Positions 63,714 to 64,000 of a stretch of DNA of 64,000 nucleotides are shown piece by piece. The notes under the pieces were generated by a model, which was not told the DNA's origin, did not search any database, and saw only the letters and a list, made by a program, of their open reading frames with translations. The stretch covers positions 4,841,876 through 4,905,875 of the forward strand of contig OY848918.1 in the NCBI GenBank assembly GCA_963693285.1. The letters are read 5' to 3'. Each line of letters opens with the position of its first letter. The first letter of the stretch is position 1. Both the position numbers and the translations under genes were made by a program. Source of the stretch: Xestospongia muta. Taxonomy: Eukaryota > Porifera > Demospongiae > Haplosclerida > Petrosiidae.

Positions 63714-63784
63714 TAACTAAATCATTGAGACAAGGTAACACTAATGGTGGGAATAGTTTGTAAATGGCATTATCCATCATGGTA
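63714..63784 (+). pseudogene. Relic of the end of the D-type TM exon and following intron
   Basis: The sequence AACTAAATCATTGAGACAAG, followed by GTAACACTAA and GGGAATAGTTTGTAAATGG, matches 38534-38604 of gene D. That covers the TKSLRQ codons, the donor and the whole intron up to the lost acceptor. Confidence 0.75.
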
Positions 63785-63949
63785 TAAAATTATGGATATA
63801 ATTTATTCTAAAATTCTAGTATTATAATTATAATAGTTAATAGAAGATACAGACATAACCAATTACCAATTGTATTAAATTTTGTATATAACATAATACA
63901 TACTGTATAATCATTATATTATGATAATGTAATGTGTTAATATTGTACT

Positions 63950-64000
63950 ACTCTCTAGTGTATATGTCAGTTCTGACATTGTTATATACTGTACTAGTAG
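63950..64000 (+). pseudogene. Possible second D-type TM exon fragment at the window edge
   Basis: CTCTAGTGTATATGTCAGTT and ATATACTGTACTAGTA align with the start of D's TM exon (38456-38512) at roughly three-quarters identity by eye. It may continue beyond the window. Confidence 0.4.

Overview
This AT-rich window looks like animal (metazoan) nuclear DNA. It is intron-rich, with introns mostly about 35-60 bp but some of 80-130 bp, and GT-AG borders. The coding content is Ig-like, fibronectin type III and death domains on single-pass membrane proteins. Tiny introns plus expanded families of such receptors fit a demosponge best, but this is an inference; no species marker was found. No bacterial gene, rRNA, tRNA or CRISPR array was recognised.

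The window is a same-strand tandem array of one receptor-like gene family with its decay products. Copy A (1-2349, 5' end outside the window) and copy F (51282-54228, complete) encode, in order: signal peptide, Ig-like domain, FN3 domain, an unnamed Cys-rich beta-type ectodomain, a Ser/Thr-rich stalk, one TM helix, a cytoplasmic tail rich in YxxL/V motifs, and a C-terminal death domain. Copies B (12337-14937) and E (42649-44706) are recent duplicates of each other and lack the death-domain exon. Copy D (36554-38750) has family exons 1-3 joined to a diverged second half with its own TM exon and a short tail carrying YENV and TAYGVI. Copy C (21866-23359) is a 5'-truncated pseudogene. Smaller relics lie at 5.5, 25.9, 28.5, 39.0, 47.0, 63.7 and 63.95 kb.

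A, B, E and F, and the pseudogene C in part, share a 3' arrangement that suggests two products. Exon 9 can read through a weak GAG|GTTAAT donor to an early stop, followed by an AATAAA. Alternatively that donor is used and a long tyrosine-motif tail (plus death domain in A and F) is added. Signalling and non-signalling receptor forms from one gene are therefore plausible, though inferred.

Intergenic DNA is almost all segmental duplication. The block at 5.5-9.5 kb recurs at 28.5-32.6 kb. The gene-upstream block 9.47-10.6 kb recurs at 34.8-36.4, 40.5-41.65 and 50.0-51.2 kb. B plus its flanks matches E plus its flanks, and A's downstream flank matches C's. A piece of 32.1-32.9 kb is present inverted at 60.5-61.3 kb. 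Mobile-element traces include a 0.9 kb GC-richer insert upstream of B and E, a 725 bp terminal-inverted-repeat element nested in the B insert (E keeps the empty site), a 46 bp perfect palindrome with a 7 bp target duplication upstream of F, several fold-back elements, and minisatellites at 58.0 and 61.8 kb. One unrelated relic, the end of a phytanoyl-CoA dioxygenase-like gene, lies on the minus strand at 17.6-17.9 kb.
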